Of a stretch of DNA of 64,000 nucleotides, positions 9,151 through 18,778 are shown piece after piece. The translations under genes were made by a program, and so were the position numbers. The DNA is from Fischerella sp. PCC 9605 (lineage in GTDB: Bacteria; Cyanobacteriota; Cyanobacteriia; Cyanobacteriales; Nostocaceae). The first letter of the stretch is position 1; each line of letters opens with the position of its first letter. Where the stretch lies: positions 706,460 through 770,459 of the forward strand of contig NZ_KI912151.1 of the NCBI RefSeq assembly GCF_000517105.1, written 5' to 3'. The notes under the pieces were generated by a model. It searched no databases and had not been told where the DNA came from. It saw only the letters and a list, made by a program, of their open reading frames with translations.

Positions 9151-9672
9151 ATGGCATTGATTCGTTGGCAACCCTTTCAAGAGATAGAAATGCTGCGTCG
9201 TCAATTTGACGATCTATTTAGTGAGTTTAATGAGTTAACTGGCTTTAGTCGTGAGTCCAGAAGGACTTGGATTCCTGCAATTGAACTCCGAGAAACTGAT
9301 GAAAGCCTAATTTTGCGGGCAGAACTTCCAGGGGTAGAAGGCAAAGACTTGAATATCCAAGCTAGTCGAGAATCTGTTTTAATCTCTGGAGAACATCACT
9401 ATGACTCCAAAGCGGAAGATCAAGGTTACTTCCGCTCAGAGTTCCACTACGGCAGATTCGAGCGTCAGATTCCGCTACCAATGCCAATTCAACCCGATAA
9501 AGTACAGGCTGAGTTTAAGAATGGTATCTTGACACTCATGCTGGCGAAAGCGGAAGAAGTTCGACGCAGAGTTGTCAAAATTAACGTGACTGAGGGAAAT
9601 GGTCATCAAGCCATTGCTGGAACAGAATCTGCTAAGACCGTTGATGTTACTAGCGAACCGGTCGCTAGTTAG
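9151..9672 (+). CDS. Hsp20/alpha-crystallin small heat shock protein (copy 2)
   Basis: 173 residues with an excellent AGGAGGTGA ribosome site. The alpha-crystallin domain is complete: WIPAIELRETDESLILRAEL, the SVLISGEH motif, then KNGILTLMLAKAEE. The N-terminus RWQPFQEIEMLRRQFDDLF parallels that of copy 1. The C-terminal tail beyond VVKINVTEG is longer than in copy 1 (about 30 extra residues). It has the same holdase role as copy 1, and is transcribed in the opposite direction from its own promoter region. Confidence 0.96.
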   Translation: MALIRWQPFQEIEMLRRQFDDLFSEFNELTGFSRESRRTWIPAIELRETDESLILRAELPGVEGKDLNIQASRESVLISGEHHYDSKAEDQGYFRSEFHYGRFERQIPLPMPIQPDKVQAEFKNGILTLMLAKAEEVRRRVVKINVTEGNGHQAIAGTESAKTVDVTSEPVAS

Positions 9673-9849
9673 CATTAGCAACTGTCTCTAACTGTGTCTG
9701 AAAATTGGCTGACTTAGACTAGCCTCATGGAGAAAGGCGATTAAACATTGCGATCGCCTTTCTCCAATTTTTATTTAATCTTGACATATGCAGTTTTTTC
9801 TAATCTAAGTATTATCATGCATGATGTCAGTTTTATGTAGCATTTATTA

Positions 9850-11223
9850 ATGAACATATATCAATTTCCAAAGGATTTTTGCTGGGGTGTTGCTACCGCT
9901 GCTTATCAAATAGAAGGAGCAGTAAATGAGGGAGGGCGTAAACCCAGCGTCTGGGATACCTTTAGCGCTACACCCGGACGGGTTGTAGGTGGCGATACTG
10001 GTGCTATTGCTTGCGATCACTACCACCGTTATGAAACGGATGTGCGACTGATGGCAGAATTAGGTATCAAGCACTATCGTTTTAGCATTGCATGGCCCCG
10101 GATCGTTCCCGATGGTCGCGGCACTGTGAATGAAGAGGGTGTTGATTTTTACAAGCGCTTGGTGGATTGCTTGCACGACCACAATATTACTCCCCACGCA
10201 ACCTTATTTCACTGGGACAGCCCCCAAGCGTTGGAAGATTTATATGGTTCCTGGCAAAGTCGGCAAATGGCTTTTGATTTTGCTGAATATGTTACTGCTG
10301 TTGTGAGTCGATTGGGCGATCGCATTACCCACTGGATGACACTCAATGAAATTTCCTGCTTTACCCATATGGGTTATGACGTAGAAGCTGACTCTCCCCA
10401 TGCCCCAGGCAAACGTGTCAATAGTAAAAAGGAAGTGTGGCAAACTTCTCACCACGCCTTACTTGCTCACGGATTAGGATGCCAAGCCATTCGCGCTGCT
10501 TCACCCGTTCCTTGCCAAGTTGCTTTGGTAGATAACTTCGGCGTTACAGTTCCAATTAACGAGTCCCCCGCCCATATCGCCGCGGCAAAGAAAGCTTTTC
10601 ATACTTGTACACAAAATGGAGGTATTATTTTCCCCGCCCTTACAGGTAACTATAGTCCGGTGATGCTTGAGGAATTAGGAGAAAATGCTCCTGATATCCA
10701 ATCTGGCGACTTAGAAATAATTCATCAGCCCCTAGACGCTATTGGTCTTAATATTTACACTGGTACTTATGTTCGTGCTGTTGATAACGAAAAGGGATAT
10801 GAGTTTCTCAACCTTCCCAAAGGTTATCCGCGAATGCATATGCCTTGGCTAAATATTGTCCCTGAGAGCATTTACTGGGGCATTCGTCATATCAGCGAGA
10901 CGTTGGGACGTAACGATCTACCAGTATTTATTACCGAAAATGGTTGTGCGGCAGAAGATGAAGTCACTGCTAATGGTGAAGTAATTGATACTGACCGCAT
11001 TATGTACTTACGCCAGTATCTGAAATCGGCTCATCGGGCTATTAGTGAAGGCTACCTTTTGAAAGGGTATTTTCTTTGGAGTTTCATGGATAACTTTGAG
11101 TGGGCTTGGGGATATTCCCGGCGTTTTGGAATTATCTATGTAGATTACAGTACTCAACAACGCATTCCCAAAGCTAGCTTTGAATGGTATGCAGAGTCTA
11201 TCCGTCAAAACAGTGTCGTTTGA
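9850..11223 (+). CDS. GH1 beta-glucosidase
   Basis: 457 residues, standard length for bacterial family 1 glycosidases. The N-terminal signature FPKDFCWGVATAAYQIEGA is present. The acid/base is Glu167 in MTLNEISCF and the nucleophile is Glu363 in ITENGC. The aglycone-site segment SFMDNFEWAWGYSRRFGI is intact. It hydrolyses beta-glucosides such as cellobiose in the cytoplasm; no signal peptide is seen. The gene is followed by a long dispersed hairpin (11225-11292) that may end the transcript. Confidence 0.95.
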   Translation: MNIYQFPKDFCWGVATAAYQIEGAVNEGGRKPSVWDTFSATPGRVVGGDTGAIACDHYHRYETDVRLMAELGIKHYRFSIAWPRIVPDGRGTVNEEGVDFYKRLVDCLHDHNITPHATLFHWDSPQALEDLYGSWQSRQMAFDFAEYVTAVVSRLGDRITHWMTLNEISCFTHMGYDVEADSPHAPGKRVNSKKEVWQTSHHALLAHGLGCQAIRAASPVPCQVALVDNFGVTVPINESPAHIAAAKKAFHTCTQNGGIIFPALTGNYSPVMLEELGENAPDIQSGDLEIIHQPLDAIGLNIYTGTYVRAVDNEKGYEFLNLPKGYPRMHMPWLNIVPESIYWGIRHISETLGRNDLPVFITENGCAAEDEVTANGEVIDTDRIMYLRQYLKSAHRAISEGYLLKGYFLWSFMDNFEWAWGYSRRFGIIYVDYSTQQRIPKASFEWYAESIRQNSVV

Positions 11224-11224
11224 G

Positions 11225-11292
11225 CTTTGTGTCTCTGTGTCTTAGTGGTGAAAAAGAAAATTTTTTCACCACTAAGACACAAAGACACCAAG
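11225..11292. repeat. Dispersed GTGTCTTAGTGG hairpin, copy 1
   Basis: The core is a perfect 19-bp stem (11237-11255 with 11262-11280, 6-nt loop) extended by imperfect CTTTGTGTCT/AGACACCAAG arms. Related copies lie at 15105-15147 and 23066-23124. Directly past the beta-glucosidase stop, it could act as a terminator. Confidence 0.8.
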
Positions 11293-12045
11293 AGGTTTTA
11301 CTCGCTTTTACAAAGGTGATTTAGGTCGATTTGGAGATGATTCTGCTGGAAGTGTGCGAATTTGCTGAGCTGTAGCTGCTAACCTCTGATTTTTTCTTGT
11401 TTAATTAAGGGTACGCTATGTTGCCTCATGATTACAATAAGTAAGTATTTGTGTAAATTTATATTAGTTATAATTAATAAAGTTTCTGAATTTACAAATA
11501 TCGGTAACAAATTATCGCTGAAACCAAATCCCGTAATGTTTTAGATTACAATTTAGTCAGAGATAATATTGTTTTCCCTACTCTCTTGTTTAAGAGTGTT
11601 ATCACTATTATTGAGTGAGTTAACCAGGTACTGGCTGGAAGTGCGATCGCTGCTTGTTTGAAGTTATCAAAAATTATGTTTAAACAAGATTTTTGTTAAT
11701 TTTGGGTTGAACCAGTTTGCAAGTTAAGTGCTTGTTTATGAAGCCAAATCTGATGAAATAAAGTAGGTTTGGGCGTAATTTTAGATTTGCTAAATCTTAA
11801 AAACAAACGGTTTATTGTCTTCACTGTTTATACCATATTTAACATCATCCAATTGGCGTAAATTTGGATAGAAAACAGGTATAAAGTTCATTTGTTTATG
11901 CTATAAAACCGTACAATTATTGTGAAGAATTAAGACAGCGACAGATATAAAACATTACCATTGATAGTATGTTTTAAGTGAAAGTTTAAATTGGTTATTG
12001 TCTCTCTTTATCTGGGAAACTCAGCGAAATACAAAGGAGACATTG
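11293..12045. other. Long intergenic region upstream of pntA
   Basis: About 750 AT-rich nt with no credible ORF, containing one HIP1 site near 11643. It should contain the pntAB promoter; nothing else is recognised. Confidence 0.5.
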
Positions 12046-13629
12046 ATGAAGGTTGGTATTCCAAAGGAAGTCTACCCTGGCGAATGTCGCGTGGCAGCTA
12101 CGCCAGATACAGCCAAGCATCTGCTGAAGCTTGGTTTTGATGTGCTGATTGAGTCTGGTGCGGGTGAAAGCGCAAACTTTGCAAATGATGGTTACACACA
12201 CGCCGGATGCAAGATTGTTCCAGATGCTCCCACTCTATGGGCAGAGGCGGATATTGTACTCAAGGTTCGTCCACCGCAGATGCATCCAGAACTTGGCAAG
12301 CATGAAGCCGAACTTCTTGATGAGGGGAACAGGCTGATTGGCTTTATCTGGCCAGCCCAAAATCCGGATTTGCTCGACAAACTGGCTGCACGTAAGGCTA
12401 CTGTGCTGGCAATGGATGCAGTGCCGCGCATCACCAGGGCACAAAAGCTGGATGCCTTGAGTTCAATGGCAAATCTCGCTGGCTACCGCGCTGTGATTGA
12501 GGCTGCGAACCATTTTGGACGCTTTTTTAGCGGGCAGATTACGGCAGCTGGAAAAGTGCCGCCAGCGAAGGTAATGGTAATCGGTGCAGGTGTAGCTGGA
12601 CTGGCAGCGATCGGTACTGCTAAAAGCTTGGGTGCAATTGTCCGCGCTTTTGATACCCGTCTTGTGGTGAAAGAACAGGTGCAGAGTCTGGGTGCAGAGT
12701 TTCTTGAACTCGATTTTCCAGAGGACGGCACGGGTGAAGGCGGCTACGCCAAGGTGATGAGTGACGAATTTATTAAGGCTGAGATGGAACTGTTCGCCGC
12801 TCAGGCTAAAGAGGTTGACATCATTATTACAACGGCGCTCATCCCTGGTAAAAAAGCACCTGTGCTGATTACTCAGGAAATGGTTGAGAGTATGAAGGAG
12901 GGATCGGTTATTGTCGATCTGGCTGCCGAACAAGGTGGTAATTGTGCGTGTACTCATCCTGATGAAGTTTACCGTTACAAGGGCGTGACAATCATCGGTT
13001 TGACTGACTTTCCCAGCCGCATGGCTCAGCAGGCAAGCCAGCTTTATGGTACTAATATTTACCATCTCCTCGAAGAAATGGGTGGAGGTAATAATTTTAA
13101 GGTCGATCTACAAGATGAAGTTGTCCGGGGTGCCCTGGTAGTTCATGCTGGGGAAATTACATGGCCTCCACCAAAGCCTGAGAAGAAAGCAGAGGAGCAA
13201 CAGAAGCAGCCATCCTCTACTCCCCCAATCTCCCCAACTCCCCAACTCCCTATCTCCCCATCTCCAGTTCCCGGTGCTTCAGAATCGAAAAGTAGGGCTG
13301 ACCTATGGCTGCTCCTTATTGGTTTAGCCTTATTTGGTATTGGTATAACTGCACCTCCTTCGTTTCTGTCTCACTTGATTGTGTTTGTCCTAGCTTGTTT
13401 CGTTGGCTGGCAAGTGATTTGGAACGTGAAACCTGCTTTGCACACACCACTGATGAGTGTCACCAATGCGATTAGCGGCATCATTATTATTGGCGGTATG
13501 CTGCAAATCTCTGGGGGATTGAGTTCATCGACTACTATTCTTGGTGCGATCGCCATCTTGGTCGGAACCATTAATATTTCTGGTGGCTTCCTAGTCACCC
13601 AACGCATGCTCAGAATGTTCCAAAAGTGA
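12046..13629 (+). CDS. pntA: NAD(P) transhydrogenase subunit alpha
   Basis: Membrane proton-translocating transhydrogenase, catalysing hydride transfer from NADH to NADP+. The ATG at 12046 has AGGAGA upstream; the protein is 527 residues. Domain I (NAD-binding) covers about residues 1-375, starting [20 protein letters not shown] with the Rossmann motif [12 protein letters not shown] Pro/Ser/Gln-rich linker (about 385-425) leads to four membrane helices ending [16 protein letters not shown]. This is a fused alpha subunit, not the split PntA1/PntA2 arrangement of some bacteria. The stop TGA is 8 nt before the pntB ATG, so the genes are cotranscribed. Confidence 0.97.
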   Translation: MKVGIPKEVYPGECRVAATPDTAKHLLKLGFDVLIESGAGESANFANDGYTHAGCKIVPDAPTLWAEADIVLKVRPPQMHPELGKHEAELLDEGNRLIGFIWPAQNPDLLDKLAARKATVLAMDAVPRITRAQKLDALSSMANLAGYRAVIEAANHFGRFFSGQITAAGKVPPAKVMVIGAGVAGLAAIGTAKSLGAIVRAFDTRLVVKEQVQSLGAEFLELDFPEDGTGEGGYAKVMSDEFIKAEMELFAAQAKEVDIIITTALIPGKKAPVLITQEMVESMKEGSVIVDLAAEQGGNCACTHPDEVYRYKGVTIIGLTDFPSRMAQQASQLYGTNIYHLLEEMGGGNNFKVDLQDEVVRGALVVHAGEITWPPPKPEKKAEEQQKQPSSTPPISPTPQLPISPSPVPGASESKSRADLWLLLIGLALFGIGITAPPSFLSHLIVFVLACFVGWQVIWNVKPALHTPLMSVTNAISGIIIIGGMLQISGGLSSSTTILGAIAILVGTINISGGFLVTQRMLRMFQK

Positions 13630-13637
13630 AGGAAACT

Positions 13638-15095
13638 ATGTCTAATAACCTACTGACTGTGGCGTATATTGTGGCTAGTGCCTTATTCATTCTCAGCCTC
13701 GGGGGACTATCCGATCAGGAGACTGCTCGCAAAGGCAATATTTACGGCATCATTGGCATGGTTATCGCCTTTGTTGCTACTGCGCTTTCGCTAGATTTGA
13801 CAGCATACGGCACTTTGGCGTCAGTTGTCATCCCAGGAGCGATGATCGGTGCAATCGTCGCCTCTCGCGTGGCGATGACTTCAATGCCGGAAATGGTGGC
13901 TATGCTGCATAGCTTTGTTGGTGTTGCAGCAGTTTTGGTGGGTATTGCCAATTATCTCCAACAGTCGCGATCGCTCATCGGCATTGAGTCCACAATCCAC
14001 CAAATTGAAATTTTTGTGGGTGTGTTCATCGGTGCTGTTACTTTCACAGGTTCGATAATTGCCTTTGGTAAACTGCGGGGCATTATCAGCAGCAAACCTC
14101 TACTTCTGCCAGCGCGTCACTTCCTCAACTTGAGCATGATAGCAGCTTCACTATGGCTGGGTTCTCAGTTCTTAGCAGCAGAAAACCTTAGCGGACTGCA
14201 ACCGCTATTAATTATGTCTGCGATCGCCTCAGTTTTAGGTATTCATCTCGTGATGGCGATCGGCGGTGCTGATATGCCGGTGGTAATTTCAATGCTCAAC
14301 AGTTACTCTGGTTGGGCTGCTGCTGCTGCTGGCTTTATGCTTTCAAACGATTTGCTGATCATTACCGGGGCGTTGGTGGGTAGTAGCGGTGCCATCCTCA
14401 GCTATATTATGTGCAAGGCGATGAATCGTTCCTTCATCAGCGTGATTCTAGGTGGCTTTGGTGCAGAGACAAATGGCGCAACAGCAGCGCAAAGCGCCGA
14501 ACAACCTGGAGGTGAAGTCACCGCCACGACGATTGAGGATACTGTCGAACTTCTCCAACGTGCTAAGAGTGTTGTCATCGTTCCTGGTTACGGCATGGCA
14601 GTAGCTAGAGCCCAGCACGCTGTATCGGAACTTGCGAAATTACTGCGCGATCGCGGCGTCCAAGTTCGCTTTGGCATCCATCCGGTAGCCGGCCGTATGC
14701 CCGGACACATGAACGTCCTCTTGGCTGAGGCAAATGTGCCCTACGACATTGTACTAGAAATGGATGAGATTAATGAGGATTTCTCAAAAACTGATGTAGT
14801 GCTGGTGATTGGTGCTAACGACACAGTTAACCCCAGTGCGTTAGAAAATCCCAATAGCCCCATTGCTGGGATGCCTGTAATGGAGGTTTGGAAAGCTGGT
14901 ACTGTGGTGGTGATGAAGCGCAGTATGGCTAGTGGCTACGCTGGTGTTGAGAATCCCCTGTTTTATAAGAGCAACACCCACATGCTATTTGGCGATGCTA
15001 AGAAAAATCTTGATGCGATCGTCGGAAAAGTTGCCCTGCTGAGTGAGGAAAGTGTAGACTTGCGCCAACCAACAAAAGTCGCATTTTCCACTTAA
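13638..15095 (+). CDS. pntB: NAD(P) transhydrogenase subunit beta
   Basis: 485 residues from the ATG at 13638, with AAGGAA upstream; an in-frame GTG at 13626 overlaps the pntA stop. About the first 270 residues form the multi-helix membrane domain II. The C-terminal NADP(H)-binding domain III has [16 protein letters not shown] and the [20 protein letters not shown] loop followed by [13 protein letters not shown]. It pairs with PntA to supply NADPH using the proton gradient. A hairpin follows the stop. Confidence 0.97.
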   Translation: MSNNLLTVAYIVASALFILSLGGLSDQETARKGNIYGIIGMVIAFVATALSLDLTAYGTLASVVIPGAMIGAIVASRVAMTSMPEMVAMLHSFVGVAAVLVGIANYLQQSRSLIGIESTIHQIEIFVGVFIGAVTFTGSIIAFGKLRGIISSKPLLLPARHFLNLSMIAASLWLGSQFLAAENLSGLQPLLIMSAIASVLGIHLVMAIGGADMPVVISMLNSYSGWAAAAAGFMLSNDLLIITGALVGSSGAILSYIMCKAMNRSFISVILGGFGAETNGATAAQSAEQPGGEVTATTIEDTVELLQRAKSVVIVPGYGMAVARAQHAVSELAKLLRDRGVQVRFGIHPVAGRMPGHMNVLLAEANVPYDIVLEMDEINEDFSKTDVVLVIGANDTVNPSALENPNSPIAGMPVMEVWKAGTVVVMKRSMASGYAGVENPLFYKSNTHMLFGDAKKNLDAIVGKVALLSEESVDLRQPTKVAFST

Positions 15096-15104
15096 TCAAG
15101 TTTT

Positions 15105-15147
15105 CTTTGTGTCTTTGTGGTTCATTATTAACCACAAAGACACCAAG
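15105..15147. repeat. Dispersed hairpin, copy 2 (downstream of pntB)
   Basis: Arms of 18 nt at 15105-15122 and 15130-15147 pair with one mismatch around CATTATT. It belongs to the same family as 11225-11292 and 23066-23124 and may serve as the pntAB terminator. Confidence 0.8.
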
Positions 15148-15193
15148 TCAAATCATAACCCACCTTGACCAATACCCTAGCCGAGTTAAACTT

Positions 15194-15436
15194 CTATATT
15201 TGTTCAGTAACTTTAACTGGTTCGTGACCAAACTTCATCAATTCGTAAAGATCCGAGGCATATAAATCTTCATGACTTGGCTCATCAGTTTGGCTTGTTG
15301 CCACAATTGGATCGCCGTAAGCTTTAGTTTTACCTATTAGCAAAAGTTTTTTGCCTGCACACTCTCCAATTAGTTTAAATTGGTGATCGGGTAAAAAATC
15401 TACATCAGTGAAGAAAGCACGATTTGTAATGGGCAT
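15194..15436 (-). CDS. Hypothetical small protein (80 aa)
   Basis: Family not recognised. The ATG at 15436 has AGGAGGG a few nt upstream, which makes a real gene likely; the frame extends 24 nt further. The protein is soluble, with alternating strands (FKLIGECAGKKLLLIGKT) and an acidic middle (DEPSHEDLYASDLYELM). No membrane segment or cysteine pair is present. It is convergent with pntB. Confidence 0.6.
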   Translation of the reverse strand: MPITNRAFFTDVDFLPDHQFKLIGECAGKKLLLIGKTKAYGDPIVATSQTDEPSHEDLYASDLYELMKFGHEPVKVTEQI

Positions 15437-15616
15437 TTTCCCTCCTAAGTTCTTACACAATATCCTGCGTCAACGAAAGGATTAATAAGTGTGACGCCTG
15501 TAGATGCAACTGATACTTTGTACCCTGACGGGAAGCCTTCCACGCAAGCGTCTTTTTCTAAGGGGACTTAATGCTGATAGCTTTACAGCTGGTTTTTGTA
15601 CCCCTTTGATAATCAG

Positions 15617-15817
15617 TTATAAAAACGCTTTGTGGGAGGATTGAGACTTTAATTTGATTAATCTGTCTATGCAAATTTGACCGTAGCTTAGTGCTTTAGT
15701 CTCCGTTAGAAAACAGAAAGGTTCGCTATCGTGATTTCCTTGTGAGTCTATGTAGTCAACGGCAATGCCGTTCGATTCTTTGGTGGTTATGAGAATCCAC
15801 TGTTTGTAATTAATCAT
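15617..15817 (-). CDS. Hypothetical small protein (66 aa)
   Basis: Family not recognised. Starting at the ATG at 15817 (GGAAG about 7 nt upstream) it reads as a small soluble domain, INYKQWILITTKESNGIAVD onward, with a C-terminal basic helix. The in-frame extension to 15859 would need a TTG start and is less likely. The possible structured leader at 15904-15992 lies upstream on its strand. Confidence 0.5.
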   Translation of the reverse strand: MINYKQWILITTKESNGIAVDYIDSQGNHDSEPFCFLTETKALSYGQICIDRLIKLKSQSSHKAFL

Positions 15818-15903
15818 CCTAGCTTCCGTGTACTTGTAGCGGTTGGCAATGTGGGTCAATAAACATCTGCTAATGTTGACAGCAATGCCAGCTAGGAGAC
15901 CAT

Positions 15904-15992
15904 GAAGACACCGGCTGAAAGTAAGCTGATGTCAAAGGTACTCCTTCCAATGCCGACGGAGTTAGCTGACGGGCTAAGACTGGAAGGTGTCT
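15904..15992. ncRNA. Possible structured RNA or leader element
   Basis: Two nested complementarities: CCTTCCA (15943-15949) with TGGAAGG (15981-15987), and AGACACC (15906-15912) with GGTGTCT (15986-15992), the two right arms overlapping by 2 nt so that they could be alternative pairings. No coding potential is seen. On the minus strand it would be the 5' leader of the 66-aa gene. No known riboswitch consensus was recognised. Confidence 0.3.
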
Positions 15993-16258
15993 CTCTCAGT
16001 TTCAGATTCGCCCCAATGATTGGTTCCTCCGCTTCTAATCCAGATCTGATGTTTACTAACAATGAGCCTGGATTGAATTAGGCTGTTTTACCCACTTAAT
16101 TAATAAACATATACTGGGATGACTCAACAGTCAATAAGCAAAACTTTGTGCATTTTGCTTAAAATTTGTCCCGCTTTGTATTATTTTCATCAGATCAGAT
16201 AGGCGACTACCTGATTATAAAGCTGGTATTAAATTCTAAATCGAGTACACTTTATTTT

Positions 16259-16642
16259 TCAAGAACGTGACTCTAGCTTATTGACTCGCTGTTCTAATTT
16301 TTGGACTTGTTGCTTCAATTCTACAAACAAAGTTGCTAGTCTATCAAACATCTTGTCTCGTTCTTGTTGAGAGAGGTTTCGTCTAGAAGGCTGTGGCGGA
16401 GTTAATGTTGTTCTTGGCGATGGAGAACGATTTTGACCTAGCTGAGATTCTATCTGATTTACCTGTGACTCCAAACGATTTAAATCCGCTTCTAAGTTGC
16501 TGAGACGAGATTCAACTTGCTGTGATGCGGCGGGGTGCGAAAATAAACCGCTCCAGATAGTAATAAATACTAACACTCCAACTAACACTAGCACCCCAAT
16601 TTTTTTCACTGCTTTGCTCCCATGATGAGTTATGAGTTTCAA
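16259..16642 (-). CDS. Hypothetical membrane-anchored coiled-coil protein
   Basis: 127 residues. One membrane helix at about 14-33 (IGVLVLVGVLVFITIWSGLF) is followed by a heptad-patterned segment (VESRLSNLEADLNRLESQ onward), a Ser/Pro/Thr-rich stretch and a second coiled coil at the C-terminus (FVELKQQVQKLEQRVNKLE). No enzymatic motif. It is probably a bitopic protein with a periplasmic coiled coil; function unknown. Confidence 0.7.
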   Translation of the reverse strand: MKLITHHGSKAVKKIGVLVLVGVLVFITIWSGLFSHPAASQQVESRLSNLEADLNRLESQVNQIESQLGQNRSPSPRTTLTPPQPSRRNLSQQERDKMFDRLATLFVELKQQVQKLEQRVNKLESRS

Positions 16643-16718
16643 GTTTTAACTCTTAACTCTTAAGCCTGTTGCTACCGATCAACTTCGAGGCTCAAAAAAA
16701 GTCTCTGCTAAAAACCTG

Positions 16719-16769
16719 GGGTGCGTTACTTAAGATTTACGCGATTCACACAACATTCATAACGCACCC
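16719..16769 (-). terminator. Inverted repeat GGGTGCGTTA / TAACGCACCC
   Basis: A perfect 10-bp inverted repeat with a 31-nt loop, immediately downstream of the stop at 16775. The arms are a widespread cyanobacterial dispersed palindrome, so it may be a repeat that also serves as 3' end structure. Confidence 0.5.
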
Positions 16770-16774
16770 TAAAT

Positions 16775-18259
16775 TTAATTGTCAGATATAAGTTGCGAAA
16801 ACAACCTCTGCCAGTCGATAGAGTTAGCGTGATTTTCTCCTTCTTTGACTTCAAAAGTAACGTTACATGCCTGTGGTTGTTGTAGCACTTGCACGCAAAT
16901 TTCTGCCACATCCTCACGGCTGATTTTGCCCCTAATGTTATCGCCTTGCTCGAATATTAATGATTTACCTCCAGGTTCTTCTGTCAACGCACAAGGTCTA
17001 ATAATTGTGTAAGGAATTCCGCTTTCTCTCAAACTATCCTCGCCCCTTAGTTTCCAAGTCAAAATTCCGCCCAATTGGTCATTTAATCTTACTGCTGGTG
17101 GTTCTTCCTCTAAATTAATTCCGGGACGGCCAGGACGAGTGACACCGGCGGAACTAACAAGAATAAATTGTGGTAAAGTTTCCCCGCCATAGGCTTTAAT
17201 TGATTCTAGTTGCAAGGTAAAACCACCAGTTGAAAAGTGCGGATTTAATTCGCCATCGTATTCAAATTTGCTCAACATGAGTTGAAACGAAGAGATTTTA
17301 CTGGCGTCTATGGGTGGGGAATCTTGTAAAGTTTTAGCCCGAAATACAGGAATCAAATCTGCAAAAGGAATGCGAACATCTATCCAGGTATTTGCTACTG
17401 TGTCGAAAGAATAGCTATAACCAACGCCATCCCATCTTGTATCTGTACGCAAAAAGAACTTATAACGTTTACCATCTCCTCTCACCCGCAATTCTATGCC
17501 TTCATAACCAGTTAAGTTGAAGGCAGGAGAGAAATTTTTAGTTCTAACAGATGCAAATCCTCCAGAATTGGCGGTGGAAACATTGCCAGCAAATAAAGCT
17601 GTACCTTCTACTAATTGAATATTACTTTCACTGACGCCACCCATGACGACATCATCCACCGCACCCCAAATATTTTTTACTTCTGTTGATGGATTGGTGA
17701 AATCAAATAAAAGTTTTTCTCCTGCTTTTGGCAAAGACTTGGCAGCAGCTTCTACCAAGTTTTTTACACCTCGATACTCCACATTGTCTGGGGTGTCGCC
17801 AACGATTTCTGGTTGATAAAATTTGACACCTTGATAGTATTTTTCTCGTTCGGGAGTATCTCCTTCTACTGGTTGCACACGTACTGCTGTACAACAAATC
17901 ACGGCTTGGATGTTAGCCATGACTAGGGGTGTCAAAGTTTCTGGCTTAGTGATATCTGCAACTACTAAGTCAGTACTATCACCAAGAATAGTCCGGGCTT
18001 TCTCAATATCGCGTACGAGCGATCGCACTTTATAACCCTGTGCTACGAGTCGCCTTACCACTCGCTTACCGACCCCACCCGTTGCACCTGCCACTAATAT
18101 TACACCCACTTGTTTCGCTCCATCAGGTTTGTCTTGACGATCCTTGCTACGACCTTGAAATAAATCCTGTATCCAGTTGACTAAAGGTATTACTTCAAAG
18201 TATGTAAGGGTTTGGACAAATCTGCCTAAGTCCCATTGAGAGCGATTTTTATCACTCAT
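16775..18259 (-). CDS. SDR-like NAD(P)-binding protein with inserted CIA30 domain
   Basis: 494 residues. An amphipathic N-terminus is followed by a Rossmann fold at about 50-150 (VILVAGATGGVGKRVVRRL). At about 180-360 comes a CIA30-type beta-sandwich (LLFDFTNPSTEVKNIWGAVD to STGGFTLQLESIKAYGG). The rest of the NAD(P)-binding domain resumes at FILVSSAGVTRPG. CIA30/NDUFAF1 is an assembly factor of respiratory complex I; in cyanobacteria the fused form is conserved but its target is not established. A role in NDH-1 or thylakoid complex assembly is inference. The 88-aa Ycf66-like gene lies 10 nt upstream and is probably cotranscribed. Confidence 0.85.
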   Translation of the reverse strand: MSDKNRSQWDLGRFVQTLTYFEVIPLVNWIQDLFQGRSKDRQDKPDGAKQVGVILVAGATGGVGKRVVRRLVAQGYKVRSLVRDIEKARTILGDSTDLVVADITKPETLTPLVMANIQAVICCTAVRVQPVEGDTPEREKYYQGVKFYQPEIVGDTPDNVEYRGVKNLVEAAAKSLPKAGEKLLFDFTNPSTEVKNIWGAVDDVVMGGVSESNIQLVEGTALFAGNVSTANSGGFASVRTKNFSPAFNLTGYEGIELRVRGDGKRYKFFLRTDTRWDGVGYSYSFDTVANTWIDVRIPFADLIPVFRAKTLQDSPPIDASKISSFQLMLSKFEYDGELNPHFSTGGFTLQLESIKAYGGETLPQFILVSSAGVTRPGRPGINLEEEPPAVRLNDQLGGILTWKLRGEDSLRESGIPYTIIRPCALTEEPGGKSLIFEQGDNIRGKISREDVAEICVQVLQQPQACNVTFEVKEGENHANSIDWQRLFSQLISDN

Positions 18260-18269
18260 GATCGCATCC

Positions 18270-18536
18270 TCATTGTATATTTCTACTTCGCAGCCGGATA
18301 CTTTCCACAGTGTAGAAGAGAGCAGTTACTGTCAAGAGAATTAAATTAAATTGTGTCAATTCTTTGCTATACCATCTGTCTTGAAATAACAAAATTAAAC
18401 CACAGGCAAAAAATACTATTATTAATACTATATCTTGCCGTCGGAAGAGTTGAGGGCGCGTCAAAGGTAATGCGCCCAGAGAAATTGCTGCAATTATCAA
18501 AATCACACCGATGAGATTTAGGGGGTTGTTAAACAT
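18270..18536 (-). CDS. Stand-alone Ycf66-like membrane protein
   Basis: 88 residues, three hydrophobic helices. It matches the N-terminal Ycf66 pattern: helix, short basic loop with RPQLFRRQD, helix with FFACGLILLFQDRW, helix ending TVESIRLRS. The same pattern ends the kinase encoded upstream at 18779 (CGILLLFQEYRSY...SAVECIRLRG), so the two are homologous. Ycf66 proteins are thylakoid-lineage proteins of unknown function. It precedes the CIA30 gene in a likely operon. Confidence 0.75.
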   Translation of the reverse strand: MFNNPLNLIGVILIIAAISLGALPLTRPQLFRRQDIVLIIVFFACGLILLFQDRWYSKELTQFNLILLTVTALFYTVESIRLRSRNIQ

Positions 18537-18540
18537 CTAT

Positions 18541-18777
18541 CTAATAGTTAGTGGTTAGTGGTTAGTGGTTAGTGGTTAGTGGTTAGTGGTTAGTGGTTAG
18601 TGGTTTGTAGTTAGTGGTTAGTGGTTAGTGGTTAGTGGTTAGTGGTTAGTGGTTAGTGGTTAGTGGTTAGGGGTTAGTGGTTGGTAGTTGATTATTCACA
18701 AAAAATTACTACTATCTACTATCTACTAACTACTATCTACTATTTACTATCTACTATCTACTATCTACTAACCAGCA
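18541..18777. repeat. Long heptanucleotide tandem repeat tract (TTAGTGG then ACTATCT)
   Basis: About 130 nt of near-perfect TTAGTGG heptads is followed by about 75 nt of ACTATCT/ACTAACT heptads. The second block is partly complementary to the first, so the tract can fold back on itself. It fills the whole spacer between the kinase and the Ycf66-like gene. Confidence 0.9.
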
Positions 18778-18778
18778 T

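Noticed and set aside
12463-13065. 200-codon minus-strand open frame inside pntA
   Set aside because: It is antisense to a strongly conserved coding region and has no recognisable domain.
15500-16060. Known riboswitch class (cobalamin, glutamine, manganese types)
   Set aside because: None of the conserved core motifs could be recognised; kept only as a generic structured element.
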